Assembly: GCF_001746835.1 (NCBI RefSeq)
Contig: NZ_CP016094.1
Span: 682,001-746,000, forward strand
From: Lacunisphaera limnophila
GTDB lineage: Bacteria > Verrucomicrobiota > Verrucomicrobiia > Opitutales > Opitutaceae
Direction of reading: 5' to 3'
DNA: 64,000 nucleotides
This document shows, one piece after another, positions 17,851 to 28,230 of this stretch. How positions within the stretch are numbered: position 1 is the stretch's first letter; each line of letters starts with the position of its first letter. The notes under the pieces are model-generated. The model made no database searches. It saw only the letters and a program-made list of their open reading frames with translations, and was not told where the DNA came from. The position numbers were made by a program, and so were the translations under genes.

Positions 17851-19359
17851 ATGAGCGTCCCCGCCCAACCCAACCACAAACTCTCCTTCATCGAGAAGGC
17901 CGGCTTCAGCGCCGGTGATGCCGCCGCGAACTTCGTGTTCATGTCGATGGTGCTCTTTCAAACGAGCTTCTACACCGACGTCTTCGGCCTCTCCGCCAGC
18001 GCCGCCGCCGCCATCCTGCTGTGGCCCCGCCTCTGGGACGCCGCCTTTGATCCCATCATGGGCATCATCGCCGACCGCACCAACACCCGCTGGGGCAAGT
18101 TCCGCCCCTGGGTGCTCTGGACCTCCCTGCCCTGGGCCGTGGTCATGATCCTGGCCTATTCCACCCCGGATGGCTGGAGCATGGGCGCCATGATCGCCTA
18201 CGCCGGCATCACGAACACCATCCTGATGACGCTCTACTCGATGAACAACATGCCGTACTCCGCCCTCGGCGGCGTCATGACGGCCGATCTCAACGAGCGC
18301 ACCAAACTCAACTCGTACCGCTTCGTCTCCGCCAACATTGCGCAGTTCATCGTCGGCGGCCTCACGCTCCCGCTGGTCGCCAAATTCGCCGCCGGCCACG
18401 ACAAGCAGTACGGCTGGCAGATGACCATGACGATCTGGGCCGTCCTCTGCTTCATCCTCTTCCTTGTCACCTTCTTCACCACCAAGGAACGCATCCAGCC
18501 CGTCGTCGCGACCCAGTCCTCCCCCAAGCAGGACTTCCTCGACCTGCTGAAAAACAAGCCCTGGATCGCCCTGTTCATCTACACGGGCTTCCACTTCGCG
18601 ATGCTCACGTTCCGCGGCGGCGCCCACTACAATTATTACCATCACTACGCCGACAAGGGCGCGATGTTCGACTGGGTCGCCATGCTCGGCCTCACGACGC
18701 CGGAAATGGGCTCCACCGGCAGCCTCGCCGACTGGCTGGGTTATGTGGTCCACGGCACCCGCGAGACCGCCACCAATTCCGCCGACGTCTTCAACAGCAT
18801 CGTCAACATGCTCGGTACCGGCACCACCATCGTCTTCATCATGCTATCCGCGGGCCTGTCCGGGAAATTCGGCCGCAAGAACGTCGCCCTCGTCTGCTTC
18901 TCGCTCGCCGCCCTGAACGCTTTCGCGATGTACCTGCTGCCCCCCGACGGCACCTGGGGCATGGTCATCCTCGCCATGACCGGCTCCGTGGTCTACGCCC
19001 CGACCTGCGCCATCATGTGGGCGATGTACGCCGACGCCGCCGACTTCTCCGAGTGGCAGACCGGCCGCCGTTTCACCGGCATGGTATTTGCGACCATCGG
19101 CTTCTCCCTGAAGTCCGGCCTCGCCCTCGGCTCCGCCTGCTTGCTCTGGATCCTCGCCGGCTTCTGGGGTTATGAAACCAGCAACCCCACCGCACCCAAC
19201 GCCATCGCCGGCTTCCGCGCCTGCTCCAGCATCGTCGTCGGCCTCCTGTTCGTGGGCTGCGTGGTCTCCGTCGCGTTCTGCGGCCTGAACAAGAGCACCA
19301 CCCTGCAGATGTCCGCCGAACTGGCCGAACGCCGCCGCAAGGCCGGCCAGGCCACCTGA
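17851..19359 (+). CDS. GPH-family sugar:cation symporter (xyloside transporter)
   Basis: 502 residues with about twelve membrane helices. The N-terminal region shows the glycoside-pentoside-hexuronide signature: GFSAGDAAANFVF, FYTDVFGLSASAAA, RLWDAAFDPIMGIIADRTNTRWGKFRPW. NNMPYSALGGVMTADLNERTKLNSYR is also typical. An extra loop around ~270-300 (FRGGAHYNYYHHYADKG) is seen in XynB/XynP-like and verrucomicrobial members. It is expected to bring in xylobiose or longer xylosides, or aldouronates, with Na+ or H+. It lies between the intracellular GH52 and the exported GH8 enzymes, which fits import of periplasmic products. Confidence 0.88.
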   Translation: MSVPAQPNHKLSFIEKAGFSAGDAAANFVFMSMVLFQTSFYTDVFGLSASAAAAILLWPRLWDAAFDPIMGIIADRTNTRWGKFRPWVLWTSLPWAVVMILAYSTPDGWSMGAMIAYAGITNTILMTLYSMNNMPYSALGGVMTADLNERTKLNSYRFVSANIAQFIVGGLTLPLVAKFAAGHDKQYGWQMTMTIWAVLCFILFLVTFFTTKERIQPVVATQSSPKQDFLDLLKNKPWIALFIYTGFHFAMLTFRGGAHYNYYHHYADKGAMFDWVAMLGLTTPEMGSTGSLADWLGYVVHGTRETATNSADVFNSIVNMLGTGTTIVFIMLSAGLSGKFGRKNVALVCFSLAALNAFAMYLLPPDGTWGMVILAMTGSVVYAPTCAIMWAMYADAADFSEWQTGRRFTGMVFATIGFSLKSGLALGSACLLWILAGFWGYETSNPTAPNAIAGFRACSSIVVGLLFVGCVVSVAFCGLNKSTTLQMSAELAERRRKAGQAT

Positions 19360-19386
19360 CCCGGCCGCGGGCTCACCCCGCTTCCC

Positions 19387-20594
19387 ATGACTATCCTCCG
19401 CCTGCTGCCCGTCCTCCTCGGTCTGGCGGTGGTGGGTTGCGCCACGACCCAACCCGCCTCCGCCCGCAACCTCTTCGCCGACCTCCTCGGCCAGGACGAG
19501 GCGGCGCTCGACGCGAAGCTGGACGCCGCCTGGCGGCACTTCTTCGCCGGGGATGAAGGCAGCCAGAGGCTCTATTATCCCGTCGGCGACGACCTCGCCT
19601 ATATCGCCGACACTGGCAACCAAGACGTCCGCTCCGAGGGCATGTCCTACGGCATGATGATCGCCGTGCAGCTCGACAAAAAGGCGGAGTTCGACCGGCT
19701 CTGGCGCTGGGCGAACAAATTCATGCGCCACGCCGACGGCCCCCGCACGGGCTACTTCGCCTGGCAATGCCGCTTCGACGGCACCGTCATCGATCCCGGC
19801 TCGGCCAGCGACGGCGAGGCCTGGTTTGCGACCGCCCTCTTTTTCGCCTCCCACCGCTGGGGCGACGGCGAGGGCCTGCTCAACTACGGCGCCGAGGCCC
19901 GCCGCCTGCTCCGTGACATGCGGCACAAACCCGCCGCCGGCGGAATCACCCCGATCTTCCACGCCACCGAAAAACAGATCGTCTTCGCCCCGACCGATTT
20001 TGCCTACCGGTTCACCGATCCTTCCTATCACCTGCCCGCCTTCTACGAACTCTGGCCCGTTGGGACACCGCCCCCGCCGACCGCGTGTTCTGGGCCGAGG
20101 CCGCGACCGTGAGCCGCGCCTTTTTCCCGCGCGCCGCCCACCCGCAGACTGGGCTCATGCCCGAATACTCGCAGTTCGACGGCACCCCCTACACCGGCCT
20201 GGAATTCGGCCCCGGCAAAAACGACTTCCGTTTCGACGCCTGGCGCACCCTCGCCAACGTCGCCGTCGACCACGCCTGGTGGCGCGCCGACCCCTGGCAG
20301 GTGGAACAGTCCAACCGCGTGCTCCGCTTCCTCGGCGACCACCTGCCCGCCGTGCCCAACCAATTCACCCTCGATGGCCGGCCCCTGTCCACCGACACCT
20401 CCCCCGGCCTCATCGCCATGGCCGCCGTCGCCGGCCACGCCGCCGACCCCGCCCTCGCCCGGACCTTCGTCCGCCAGCTCTGGGACCTCCCGCCCCCCGC
20501 CGGCCGTTGGCGTTATTACGACGGCTTGTTATATTTCCTCGGCCTTCTCCAGACCGGCGGACGTTTCCACGTCCACGCGCCGGTGTCGCCGTAA
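19387..20594 (+). CDS. GH8 exo-oligoxylanase-like lipoprotein, apparent frameshift
   Basis: Two overlapping frames together encode one GH8 protein of ~402 residues. The first (19387-) carries a lipoprotein signal (LGLAVVGC) and DVRSEGMSYGMMIAVQ (~81-96) with the general-acid Glu. The reading then breaks at FYELW (about 20054-20056). The next frame continues with ADRVFWAEAATVSRAFF, HPQTGLMPEYSQFDG, FRFDAWRTLAN (catalytic Asp region) and ends at 20594. Alignment with the next gene (FTALWARWAADPADRAF) shows that adding a single G to GGCCC would restore the frame. Related GH8 enzymes (Rex8A) remove xylose from the reducing end of xylooligosaccharides. A sequencing error or real inactivation are both possible; the second copy downstream is intact. 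Confidence 0.85.
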
Positions 20595-20677
20595 TCTTTC
20601 TCGTTCTCTTAATCTTTCTCTCAATCCCTTCCGAGACACCGCGAGAACGAGAAGGATTACGATAAAGAGAACGATTT
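20592..20677. repeat. Imperfect inverted repeat, pyrimidine/purine arms
   Basis: A pyrimidine-rich left arm (20592-20621, AATCTTTCTCGTTCTCTT and a repeat of CTTTCTC) faces a purine-rich right arm (20641-20676, GAGAACGAGAAGGATTACG). About 16 of 17 bases pair in the core. It occupies nearly the whole gap between the two GH8 genes and looks like a dispersed intergenic repeat; no coding capacity. Confidence 0.55.
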
Positions 20678-20700
20678 AGTATCCAGCAACGCCCCAGCCC

Positions 20701-21939
20701 ATGAAACGCCTCCTCTTTTTCTTAATTCTTAATTCCTCCTTCTTCCTTTCCGGCGTGGCTGCCACGCCGGAGCCCGCCGGCGCCGCCGCCACCGGCCAGT
20801 ACCGCAACCTCTTCAAGGAATACCTCGGCAAGTCTGATGCCGAGATCGCCGCCCGCGTTCAGGGCGCCTGGCAACAGCTCTTTGCCGGCGACCCCAACGC
20901 GGAGGCGCTGTATTACCCCGTCCCCGGCGGCATGGCCTACGTGCCCGACATCAACAACCACGACGTCCGCTCCGAGGGTCTTTCCTACGGCATGATGATC
21001 GCCGTGCAGATGGACCAACGGGAGCATTTCAACGCCCTCTGGAAATTCGCCCGCCACTACATGTATTACGATGCCGGCCCGCTGCGCGGCTACTTCGCCT
21101 GGCACACCGCCTACGACGGTCGCCGCCTCAGCGCCGGCCCCGCCCCCGATGGCGAGGCCTGGTTCGTCATGGCCCTCTTCTTCGCCTCGCACCGCTGGGG
21201 CGACGGCGAGGGCATCTTCGCCTACTCCACCGAGGCCCAGGCCCTCCTCCGCACGATGCTCCACAAGGACCAGGAACCCGGCCGCGGCGCCATCACGCCG
21301 ATGTTCGACCGGGTCGAGAAACAGATCGTGTTCACCCCCCACCCCCCCGGCAGCACCTTCACCGATCCATCCTACCACCTGCCCGCTTTCACCGCGCTCT
21401 GGGCGCGCTGGGCCGCCGATCCCGCCGACCGCGCCTTCCTTGCCGAGGTCACGCAGGTCAGCCGCGGACTCTTCAAGAAAGCGGCCCACCCGCGAACCGG
21501 CCTGATGCCCGATTACTCCGCCTTCGACGGCTCACCCCGCACCATGCCGTGGGGTAACCACGATGAATTCCGCTACGACGCCTGGCGCACCCTCGGCAAC
21601 CCCGCCCTCGACTGGTCCTGGTGGCAGGCCGACCCCTGGCAGGTGGAGCAGTCCAACCGCGTCCTCACCTTCCTCGCCTCCCACGGCGCCCAGCTCCCGG
21701 ATCGTTTCAAGATCGACGGCACGCCCGTCTCCACCGACTACAACACCGAGGGCCTGATGGCCCAGGCCGCGGTCGCCGCCCTCGCCGCCGACCGCCCCAT
21801 CGGCCAGCCATGGGTCCAGTATCTCTGGGACATGCCCATGCCCAAGGGCCGCCAGCGCTACTACGACGGCCTCCTCACGATGCTCGCCCTCCTCCAAGTC
21901 AGCGGCAACTACCGCATCTACGGCCCGGTGAATCCCTAA
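20701..21939 (+). CDS. GH8 reducing-end xylose-releasing exo-oligoxylanase (secreted)
   Basis: 412 residues with a Sec signal peptide (LLFFLILNSSFFLSGVAA). The GH8 catalytic acid is in DVRSEGLSYGMMIAVQMD (~86-103), with GYFAWHTAYDG, SHRWGDGEG, DPSYHLPAF, RTGLMPDYSAFDG and FRYDAWRTLGNP (~286, catalytic base region) in family order. Length and motifs fit the Rex8A type that trims xylose from reducing ends of xylooligosaccharides and is blocked by substituents near the cleavage site, consistent with a GH67 gene next. It is intact, unlike its neighbour. The hydrophobic core of the signal peptide is encoded by a TTAATTCTTAATTC repeat. Confidence 0.9.
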   Translation: MKRLLFFLILNSSFFLSGVAATPEPAGAAATGQYRNLFKEYLGKSDAEIAARVQGAWQQLFAGDPNAEALYYPVPGGMAYVPDINNHDVRSEGLSYGMMIAVQMDQREHFNALWKFARHYMYYDAGPLRGYFAWHTAYDGRRLSAGPAPDGEAWFVMALFFASHRWGDGEGIFAYSTEAQALLRTMLHKDQEPGRGAITPMFDRVEKQIVFTPHPPGSTFTDPSYHLPAFTALWARWAADPADRAFLAEVTQVSRGLFKKAAHPRTGLMPDYSAFDGSPRTMPWGNHDEFRYDAWRTLGNPALDWSWWQADPWQVEQSNRVLTFLASHGAQLPDRFKIDGTPVSTDYNTEGLMAQAAVAALAADRPIGQPWVQYLWDMPMPKGRQRYYDGLLTMLALLQVSGNYRIYGPVNP

Positions 21940-21944
21940 AACCA

Positions 21945-21960
21945 TAGGCCCTATACGCCC
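21945..21960. repeat. Short intergenic repeat, copy 1
   Basis: TAGGCCCTATACGCCC, an exact 16-bp match to 24154-24169. The two copies bracket the GH67 gene. Confidence 0.55.
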
Positions 21961-21961
21961 C

Positions 21962-24145
<2,184 letters not shown>

Positions 24146-24153
24146 TTTTTAGC

Positions 24154-24191
24154 TAGGCCCTATACGCCCGATAGGGCCCATAAGGCCTATA
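24154..24191. repeat. Short intergenic repeat, copy 2, with inverted arms
   Basis: Begins with the 16 bp also found at 21945 and continues into GATAGGGCCCATAAGGCC, giving inverted pairs (GGCCCTAT/ATAGGGCC). It lies between the GH67 and GH43 genes; no T run follows, so it is not a clear terminator. Confidence 0.5.
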
Positions 24192-24210
24192 ATAAACCCC
24201 CACCCTTCCC

Positions 24211-25863
24211 ATGAAACTCCTGCTCCTCCCCACCCTCATGCTCGCCGCGGCCGCCTTCGCCGCCGAGCCCGTCGCCTTCGAGTCGTTCACCTACACCGGC
24301 CGCGACACGATCTTCGAGACTCCGCTGCCCGCGGGCCACTACCGCAATCCCATCCTCGCCGGCTACTACCCCGACCCGAGCATCTGCCGCGTCGGCGAGG
24401 ATTACTACCTCATCAACTCCTCGTTCGCCCACTTTCCCGGCATCCCGGTTTTCCACAGCAAGGATATGGTGAATTGGAAACAGCTCGGCCACGTCATCGA
24501 CCGCCCGACCCAGCTCAACTACGACAACCTCGGCATCACCCGCGGCATCTTCGCCCCGGCCATCAGCCACCACGACGGCACGTTCTACGTGATCTGCACG
24601 ATGGTGGATTCCGGCGGCAACTTCATCATGACCGCGTCGGACCCCGCCGGCCCCTGGTCCGATCCGATCTGGCTGGAATTCGACGGCATCGACCCGTCCA
24701 TCTTCTTCGACGACGACGGCCGCGCCTGGATCGTGAACAACGGCAACCCGCCCGAGAACAAGCCGCTCTACTCCGGCCACCGCGCCATCTGGGTCCAGGA
24801 ATTCGACTTCAAGAACAAGAAGATGATCGGACCCCGCAGCATCATCGTGAACGGCGGCGTGGATCTTTCCACCAAGCCGGTCTGGATCGAGGGTCCGCAT
24901 ATCTACAAGCGCAACGGCTGGTACTACCTCTGCTGCGCCGAGGGCGGCACATCCAACCACCACTCTCAGGTCATCCTGCGCAGCCAGGCCCCCACTGGTC
25001 CCTTTGTCCCGTGGGACAAGAATCCCATCCTCACCCAGCGCAACCTCGACAACAACGCGCCGCATGCCGTCACCTGCACCGGTCACGCCGACCTCGAGAT
25101 CGGGCCCGACGGAAACTGGTGGTCGATCTTCCTCGCCTGCCGCCCCTACGCGCCGGATCGCTGGGCCACCGGCCGCGAAACGTTCCTGCTCCCGGTCACC
25201 TGGACCGAGGACGGCTGGCCCCTGATCCTGCCCCCGGGCGAACGCGTGCCGTATATCGTGAAGGCCCCCGTCCCCACTGCCCCGATCGCCCAGGCTCCGC
25301 TCAGCGGCAATTTCACCTGGACCGACGAGTTCGACCAAGCCGCCCTCTCCCCGTTCTGGATCATGATCCGCACGCCGAAGGAAACCTGGTGGAAACTCGC
25401 CGACGGCAAACTGAACCTTATCCCGCGCGCCGACCGCCTATCCGGCAAGGGCAACCCGTCCTTCTATGGCCGCCGCCTGCAGCACTCAAAATTCGACGCC
25501 ACCACGAAGCTGGCCATTCCCGCCACCGCCGGCACCTCCGCCGGTCTCGCCATCAGCCAGCGCGAACAAAACACCTACACCTTCGCCGTCCAACGCGGCC
25601 AAGGCGGCCTGAGTGTCTTCGTCGAGGTCCAGAACGGACCCAAGCCCCAGACCCTCATCACCGGCCTGCTCCCCGCCGACGCGAAGGAAATCGAGCTCCG
25701 CATCACCGGCGAGGAAAAGACCCTCACCTTCTCCTACGCCCTCAACGGCGTGTGGAAGGAATTCCTCCCGAAGGCCGACTCCTACCCCATCAGCGTCCAA
25801 GCCGCCGGCGGCGGCGGCCACTTCACCGGCGCCCTCATCGGCCCCTTCGCCCGCGCGGAGTAA
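24211..25863 (+). CDS. GH43 beta-xylosidase/alpha-L-arabinofuranosidase (secreted)
   Basis: 550 residues with a signal peptide (LMLAAAAFAAEP). The five-bladed GH43 propeller occupies ~40-345 with the catalytic base in GYYPDPSICR (~51), the pKa-modulating Asp in GIDPSIFFDDDG (~160) and the acid Glu in WIEGPHIYK (~225). A C-terminal beta-sandwich (~365-548: DEFDQAALSPFWIMI, GNPSFYGRRLQHSKF, SAGLAISQ) matches the DUF1349/GH43_C2 type that completes the active site of beta-xylosidases. It probably acts outside the cytoplasm on xylose or arabinose termini of oligosaccharides; sequence alone does not separate the two activities. Last gene of the operon; palindromic repeats follow. Confidence 0.9.
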   Translation: MKLLLLPTLMLAAAAFAAEPVAFESFTYTGRDTIFETPLPAGHYRNPILAGYYPDPSICRVGEDYYLINSSFAHFPGIPVFHSKDMVNWKQLGHVIDRPTQLNYDNLGITRGIFAPAISHHDGTFYVICTMVDSGGNFIMTASDPAGPWSDPIWLEFDGIDPSIFFDDDGRAWIVNNGNPPENKPLYSGHRAIWVQEFDFKNKKMIGPRSIIVNGGVDLSTKPVWIEGPHIYKRNGWYYLCCAEGGTSNHHSQVILRSQAPTGPFVPWDKNPILTQRNLDNNAPHAVTCTGHADLEIGPDGNWWSIFLACRPYAPDRWATGRETFLLPVTWTEDGWPLILPPGERVPYIVKAPVPTAPIAQAPLSGNFTWTDEFDQAALSPFWIMIRTPKETWWKLADGKLNLIPRADRLSGKGNPSFYGRRLQHSKFDATTKLAIPATAGTSAGLAISQREQNTYTFAVQRGQGGLSVFVEVQNGPKPQTLITGLLPADAKEIELRITGEEKTLTFSYALNGVWKEFLPKADSYPISVQAAGGGGHFTGALIGPFARAE

Positions 25864-25890
25864 TACCAGCCTCGGCTGGCGAGGCCTTGT

Positions 25891-25971
25891 TGTAGGGCGG
25901 GGTCTCCGAACCCCGCCTCGGACGCGGCAATGTGATCGAACGAAGGCGGGGTTCGGAGACCCCGCCCTACA
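25891..25971. repeat. TGTAGGG...CCCTACA palindromic repeat (type A)
   Basis: 81 bp, the same element as at 705-785 but with TCTCCGAA in place of TCGCCGAA in the left arm and the complementary change in the right arm (TTCGGAGA). Paired changes in both arms preserve the stem. Located between convergent GH43 and SGNH genes. Confidence 0.8.
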
Positions 25972-26011
25972 GTCCGGAAGCTTGGGGCATTAGAAGCCAT
26001 TTACGGTTCTG

Positions 26012-26084
26012 TGTAGGGGCGTGCCTTGTGCACGCCCGATCGGCCGCTTTGCAATGCAGGGCGTGGTCAAGCCACGCCCCTACA
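26012..26084. repeat. TGTAGGG...CCCTACA palindromic repeat (type B)
   Basis: 73 bp with the same TGTAGGG/CCCTACA ends but a different core: GGCGTGCCTTGTGCACGCC on the left and GGCGTGGTCAAGCCACGCC on the right, each able to form its own small hairpin. It shares only its termini with the type A element 40 bp away. Confidence 0.75.
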
Positions 26085-26112
26085 CTCCTGGAGTGGCGGT
26101 GCCCCACTCGCT

Positions 26113-27354
26113 TCACCTGCCTTTCTTGTCGCACTCGCACCCGCCCGCCTCGAACAACCCCAGGTCAATCGATCCGGCGATAATCTTGTATCCCTCCGCC
26201 GACAAATGCAGGTGATCCCCGCCGTCCGTCGCGGCGGATAACCTCGCCGGATTCGCCGGATCGCGCGCCACGGCATCAAAGTCGATCACGGCATCAAAGC
26301 GTCCACCGGTGCGGATCCACGCGTTCACGGTCTGCCGCGCCGCCTCGCGCTCCGGGACATCATACATCGTGAATCCGCCCAACGGCATGATCGTGGCCCC
26401 ATAGACCTTGAGGCCATGGTCATGCGCCCGGGTGATCATCTGGTCGTAGGCGGCAATCAAGTCCTGCGCGGTCTGCGCGGCATTTTCCGGTGCCGCCGTG
26501 CCGAGATCGTTCACTCCCTCAAGGATGACCAGCCACTTCACCCCGGGTTGGGCGAGGACGTCGCGGTCAAAGCGGCGCAGCGCACTCACCCCCAGGCCGT
26601 CCCGCAACACCCGGCCGCCACCCACCCCGTGGTTGAGCACCGCGACCTGCGCCGTGGCCGGATTCGCCCGCAGGCGCTGCGAAAGGATGTCGGGCCAGCG
26701 GTCGTTGCCATTCGTCGTCGAGCCACGGCCGTCGGTGATAGAATCCCCCAGGATCGCCACCGCCGCAGCCGGCTGGGACGTCAACACGTCGATACTGGCA
26801 ACGAAATACCAGTGGTCCGTCCGCACGGCGTCGGACAGGTCCTCCGCCCCGGGCGCCACCTGGCCATAAGCGAAATACGAGGTCGTGCGCGAACCGGGAT
26901 GTCCCGTGACATCGCTGGGCGCGCCCTTCGTCACCAACGTGATCGCCAGATCCGCCATTGGCGCGAGCGGCGCGTCCACCGGATCGGAAATCACATTGGC
27001 CCCGGGCGGCAGCGTCACGGCCGTCGCCCCGCGAAACGTCAGCGCCCGGCTCGTCCCCGCCTGAATCTTGGCGTCTGCGAAGCCGTCGGCCAGCGCCACG
27101 TGGACGGACTCGAACGTGACCGGCCCATTGCCAAATTCATTGGAGAAGCGCACGCGGAACTGCTCCCCGCCGATGGACACCCGCAGTTTCTGGCGCACCG
27201 TGGCCTCGGCAAAGCCCGGTGCCGGCGGCAGGTTGTGCGGCTCCGTGAGCTGCTGGCTGGTGGCCCAGGTCGCCACCCAGCGTCCCGAAGTTTCGCCAGC
27301 TTGGACCAGCGCCGACGCGAGCAGGCAGCCCGTGATGATCAGGAATCGTTTCAT
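26113..27354 (-). CDS. Secreted SGNH/GDSL esterase
   Basis: 413 residues with a signal peptide (FLIITGCLLASALVQAG); start at 27354, where the signal peptide begins, although the frame is open a little further upstream. An N-terminal beta-sandwich-like region (~25-195) is followed by an SGNH hydrolase domain: VAILGDSITDGRG (block I Ser, ~200), GVGGGRVL (block II Gly), LEGVNDLG (block III Asn) and GDHLHLSAEGYKII (block V Asp/His). Carbohydrate O-deacetylation, for example of acetylated xylan, would fit the neighbourhood, but the domain class is broad. The C-terminus ends in CECDKKGR. Confidence 0.82.
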   Translation of the reverse strand: MKRFLIITGCLLASALVQAGETSGRWVATWATSQQLTEPHNLPPAPGFAEATVRQKLRVSIGGEQFRVRFSNEFGNGPVTFESVHVALADGFADAKIQAGTSRALTFRGATAVTLPPGANVISDPVDAPLAPMADLAITLVTKGAPSDVTGHPGSRTTSYFAYGQVAPGAEDLSDAVRTDHWYFVASIDVLTSQPAAAVAILGDSITDGRGSTTNGNDRWPDILSQRLRANPATAQVAVLNHGVGGGRVLRDGLGVSALRRFDRDVLAQPGVKWLVILEGVNDLGTAAPENAAQTAQDLIAAYDQMITRAHDHGLKVYGATIMPLGGFTMYDVPEREAARQTVNAWIRTGGRFDAVIDFDAVARDPANPARLSAATDGGDHLHLSAEGYKIIAGSIDLGLFEAGGCECDKKGR

Positions 27355-27455
27355 GAGGAGGGATAAGGTGACCGTGCCCCGGCGGAGGAACCGCCGATTC
27401 ACTCTTGTTGGGATAGTCGCATCGGTTAATTTGACCACCGCAACCCCATTCATAC

Positions 27456-28061
27456 ATGAGAACCACGCTCCTCACCCTGCTTCTGTCCCTCACCGTCCTG
27501 ACCGGCCTGCGCGCCCAGGATCTTTCCGCCGACGATCGCGCCGCCGGCCTCGCCTACCTCGAGAAAACCCGCGCCGGCGTCTACGCCGCCGCTGCGGGCC
27601 TGTCCGAGGCCCAGCTGACTTTCAAAGCCGCCCCCGACAAGTGGTCGGTGGCCCAGGTGCTGGAACACATCGCTTCCGCCGAGGACATGCTCCTGGGTAT
27701 GGTCACGGAACAGGCGCTGAAGGCCCCGCCCCGGAGCGACGGTGAGGACGTGAAAGCCATCGACGCCCTGATCCTCACCGCGATCCCCGACCGCAGCCAG
27801 AAACGCTCGGCCCCGGAGCCGCTGATTCCCTCCAACCGCTACGGTTCGTCCGCGGAGGCCCTCAAGCACTTCGGCGAAAGCCGCACCAAGACCCTCGCCC
27901 TGATGGCGGACGTGCCGGACCTCCGGGGCCACGCCATGGACAGCCCCCTCGGCAAGAAACTCGACCCCTACCAGTGGCTCCTCTTCATCTCCGCCCACAC
28001 CGAGCGCCACACGAAGCAGATGCTCGAGGTGAAGGCCGACCCGGGGTTTCCGAAGCAGTAA
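27456..28061 (+). CDS. DinB-like superfamily protein (exported)
   Basis: 201 residues with a signal peptide (LLTLLLSLTVLTGLRAQ). The DinB/YfiT four-helix bundle is recognised from KWSVAQVLEHIASAEDM (first metal His, ~70) and the HTERHTKQM segment near the end (second and third His). Family members bind a metal and include thiol-dependent transferases; no specific substrate can be given. It is the only plus-strand gene between 25863 and 45898 and is divergent from the SGNH esterase gene. Confidence 0.8.
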   Translation: MRTTLLTLLLSLTVLTGLRAQDLSADDRAAGLAYLEKTRAGVYAAAAGLSEAQLTFKAAPDKWSVAQVLEHIASAEDMLLGMVTEQALKAPPRSDGEDVKAIDALILTAIPDRSQKRSAPEPLIPSNRYGSSAEALKHFGESRTKTLALMADVPDLRGHAMDSPLGKKLDPYQWLLFISAHTERHTKQMLEVKADPGFPKQ

Positions 28062-28069
28062 GTTCAGCC

Positions 28070-28200
28070 TGTAGGGCGGGGTCGCCGAACCCCGCCTGCT
28101 TGTGTAGGGTCGCCGCTTGCGGCGAGCTCGCGGCTGAGGTCGGCGCAAGCGCCGACCCTACATCGAATCTCAAGGCGGGATTCGGAGATCCCGCCCTACA
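28070..28200. repeat. Type A palindromic repeat interrupted by a second palindrome
   Basis: Outer arms TGTAGGGCGGGGTCGCCGAA (left) and TTCGGAGATCCCGCCCTACA (right) define a type A element. Its centre is replaced by a complete 60-bp type C element (28103-28162) with its own TGTAGGG and CCCTACA ends. The arms differ at three positions. Confidence 0.75.
28103..28162. repeat. TGTAGGG...CCCTACA palindromic repeat (type C), nested
   Basis: 60 bp: TGTAGGGTCGCCGCTTGCGGCGA on the left and GTCGGCGCAAGCGCCGACCCTACA-like sequence on the right, sitting exactly in the loop of the type A element. A solo shorter version is at 29662-29689. Confidence 0.7.
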
Positions 28201-28230
28201 CTCAATCCTCTCTTACGCCGGGCCCGAACC

